From the NCBI GenBank assembly GCA_040752295.1, contig JBFMFE010000029.1, positions 1 to 31,308 on the forward strand: a stretch of DNA of 31,308 bases, read 5' to 3'. The notes below the pieces were generated by a model. That model was not told where the DNA came from. It saw only the letters and a program-made list of their open reading frames with translations, and did not search any database. Position numbers and translations under genes: made by a program. This DNA comes from JBFMFE01 sp040752295 (lineage in GTDB: Bacteria > UBP15 > UBA6099 > JBFMBQ01). Below are positions 31,029 to 31,308 of the stretch, one piece after another (positions within the stretch are counted from its first letter, which is position 1; each line of letters begins with the position of its first letter).

Positions 31029-31175
31029 AAAGGGCGTTTCGGTCAGTTTCTTTGCGATAATATCGGTCTGTCCACATATTTCCCTATCCCCTCGCATATT
31101 TCGTCAGATTTACCGAAACGCCCTTGTGAGTGCCAATATTTTCGCTCGCGCAGCCGCGGTCAAGGGCGGCTTTTT
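31029..31175 (+). ncRNA. Candidate structured small RNA gene
   Basis: A transcript of about 147 bases is bounded by a near-consensus promoter and an intrinsic terminator. Its first bases, AAGGGCGTTTCGGT (31030-31043), pair perfectly over 14 bp with ACCGAAACGCCCTT (31112-31125), closing a 68-base interior. Inside, TGCGA (31053-31057) can pair with TCGCA (31092-31096), leaving asymmetric unpaired strands. A long closing stem at the 5' end, an internal bubble and a terminator recall 6S-like layout, but the size is smaller and I recognise no family consensus. It is not tmRNA, RNase P RNA or SRP RNA as far as I can see. It lies divergent from groESL. A miniature inverted-repeat element is the main alternative. 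Confidence 0.55.
31152..31175 (+). terminator. Rho-independent terminator of the small RNA candidate
   Basis: AGCCGC (31152-31157) and GCGGCT (31166-31171) form a 6-bp stem with an 8-base loop, followed by five T (31171-31175). Confidence 0.7.
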
Positions 31176-31308
31176 CCAATACCCTAACTTACCCCCGCCC
31201 GGCAAAGAAGAATCCGCATGAACAAAGGGTAATTGTTCGAAAACGGCTTTCCCGTTAGTTACAACCGGGATACTTCACCCCGAGAAGGCGAAGGATTTCG
31301 GCATGTTC
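31176..31308. other. Right-edge region, possible gene start at the border
   Basis: No gene is supported inside this stretch. An ATG at 31303 is preceded by AAGGA at a suitable distance and could begin a plus-strand gene outside the window, but only two codons are visible. Confidence 0.3.

Noticed and set aside
31030..31125. Insertion sequence or MITE with 14-bp terminal inverted repeats
   Set aside because: No transposase is present, no convincing target-site duplication flanks it (gtga on each side is offset by two bases), and the promoter and terminator placement fits an RNA gene better. It remains the alternative.
31128..31136. GAGTGCCAA, resembling a CIRCE half-site inside the small RNA region
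   Set aside because: The partner half at the correct 9-base spacing matches poorly in either orientation, so it is probably chance.
1..31308. CRISPR arrays, tRNA or rRNA genes, prophage or integrase genes
   Set aside because: No regularly spaced repeats, no cloverleaf-like sequences and no phage or recombinase proteins were seen.

Overview
The window is a gene-dense stretch of chromosome from a GC-rich, flagellated bacterium that is probably diderm. Evidence for two membranes is a secreted Spy/CpxP-type periplasmic protein and the dTDP-rhamnose genes rfbB and rfbD. Flagella are shown by fliK, flgD, a flagellar-operon protein and flgE. The groESL operon has a CIRCE operator, which implies HrcA control. 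Starts are a mix of ATG, GTG and TTG, mostly with strong Shine-Dalgarno (SD) sequences. There is no phylogenetic marker I would trust by eye. The mixture (Firmicutes-like flagellar gene order and CIRCE, thiolase-like/DUF35 operon, Thermotoga-like ferredoxin) fits an uncultured diderm lineage, but this is a guess.

Layout. 0.3-2.9 kb, minus strand: a GAF-GAF-HD-GYP protein with a degenerate metal site, and a Spy/CpxP-like periplasmic protein. 3.0-3.5 kb: trmL. 3.6-9.5 kb: flagellar hook operon fliK-flgD-flagellar operon protein-flgE, closed by a strong terminator, then a C-terminal fragment of a thioredoxin-like protein. 9.8-11.6 kb, minus strand: ilvE followed by a flavodoxin-zinc ribbon protein with a 4-base overlap. 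11.7-15.2 kb: an operon with a clear sigma70 promoter and a CRP/FNR-like dyad, encoding two paralogous thiolase-like proteins that both appear to lack the thiolase catalytic residues, plus a tandemly duplicated DUF35 protein. 15.3-17.1 kb: an exported family 3 glycosidase. 17.1-18.9 kb: an ABC-2 exporter pair. 19.0-23.6 kb: ferredoxin, radical SAM protein, rsmA, rfbB and rfbD. 23.6-25.0 kb: a long AT-rich gap and an orphan PhnD-like binding protein. 25.0-28.6 kb, minus strand: an operon of ABC ATPase, ABC-2 permease and an AsnB-type amidotransferase. 28.7-30.8 kb, minus strand: groES-groEL with promoter, CIRCE and terminator. 30.99-31.18 kb: an apparent unannotated small RNA gene on the plus strand.

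How the genes fit together. The flagellar genes build and measure the hook. rfbB, rfbD, the AsnB-type enzyme and the second ABC-2 exporter plausibly serve surface polysaccharide, although no glycosyltransferase is present here. The thiolase-like/DUF35 operon looks like a self-contained acyl-CoA enzyme complex. The most novel items are this operon, the small RNA candidate, and the HD-GYP domain with several lost metal ligands.
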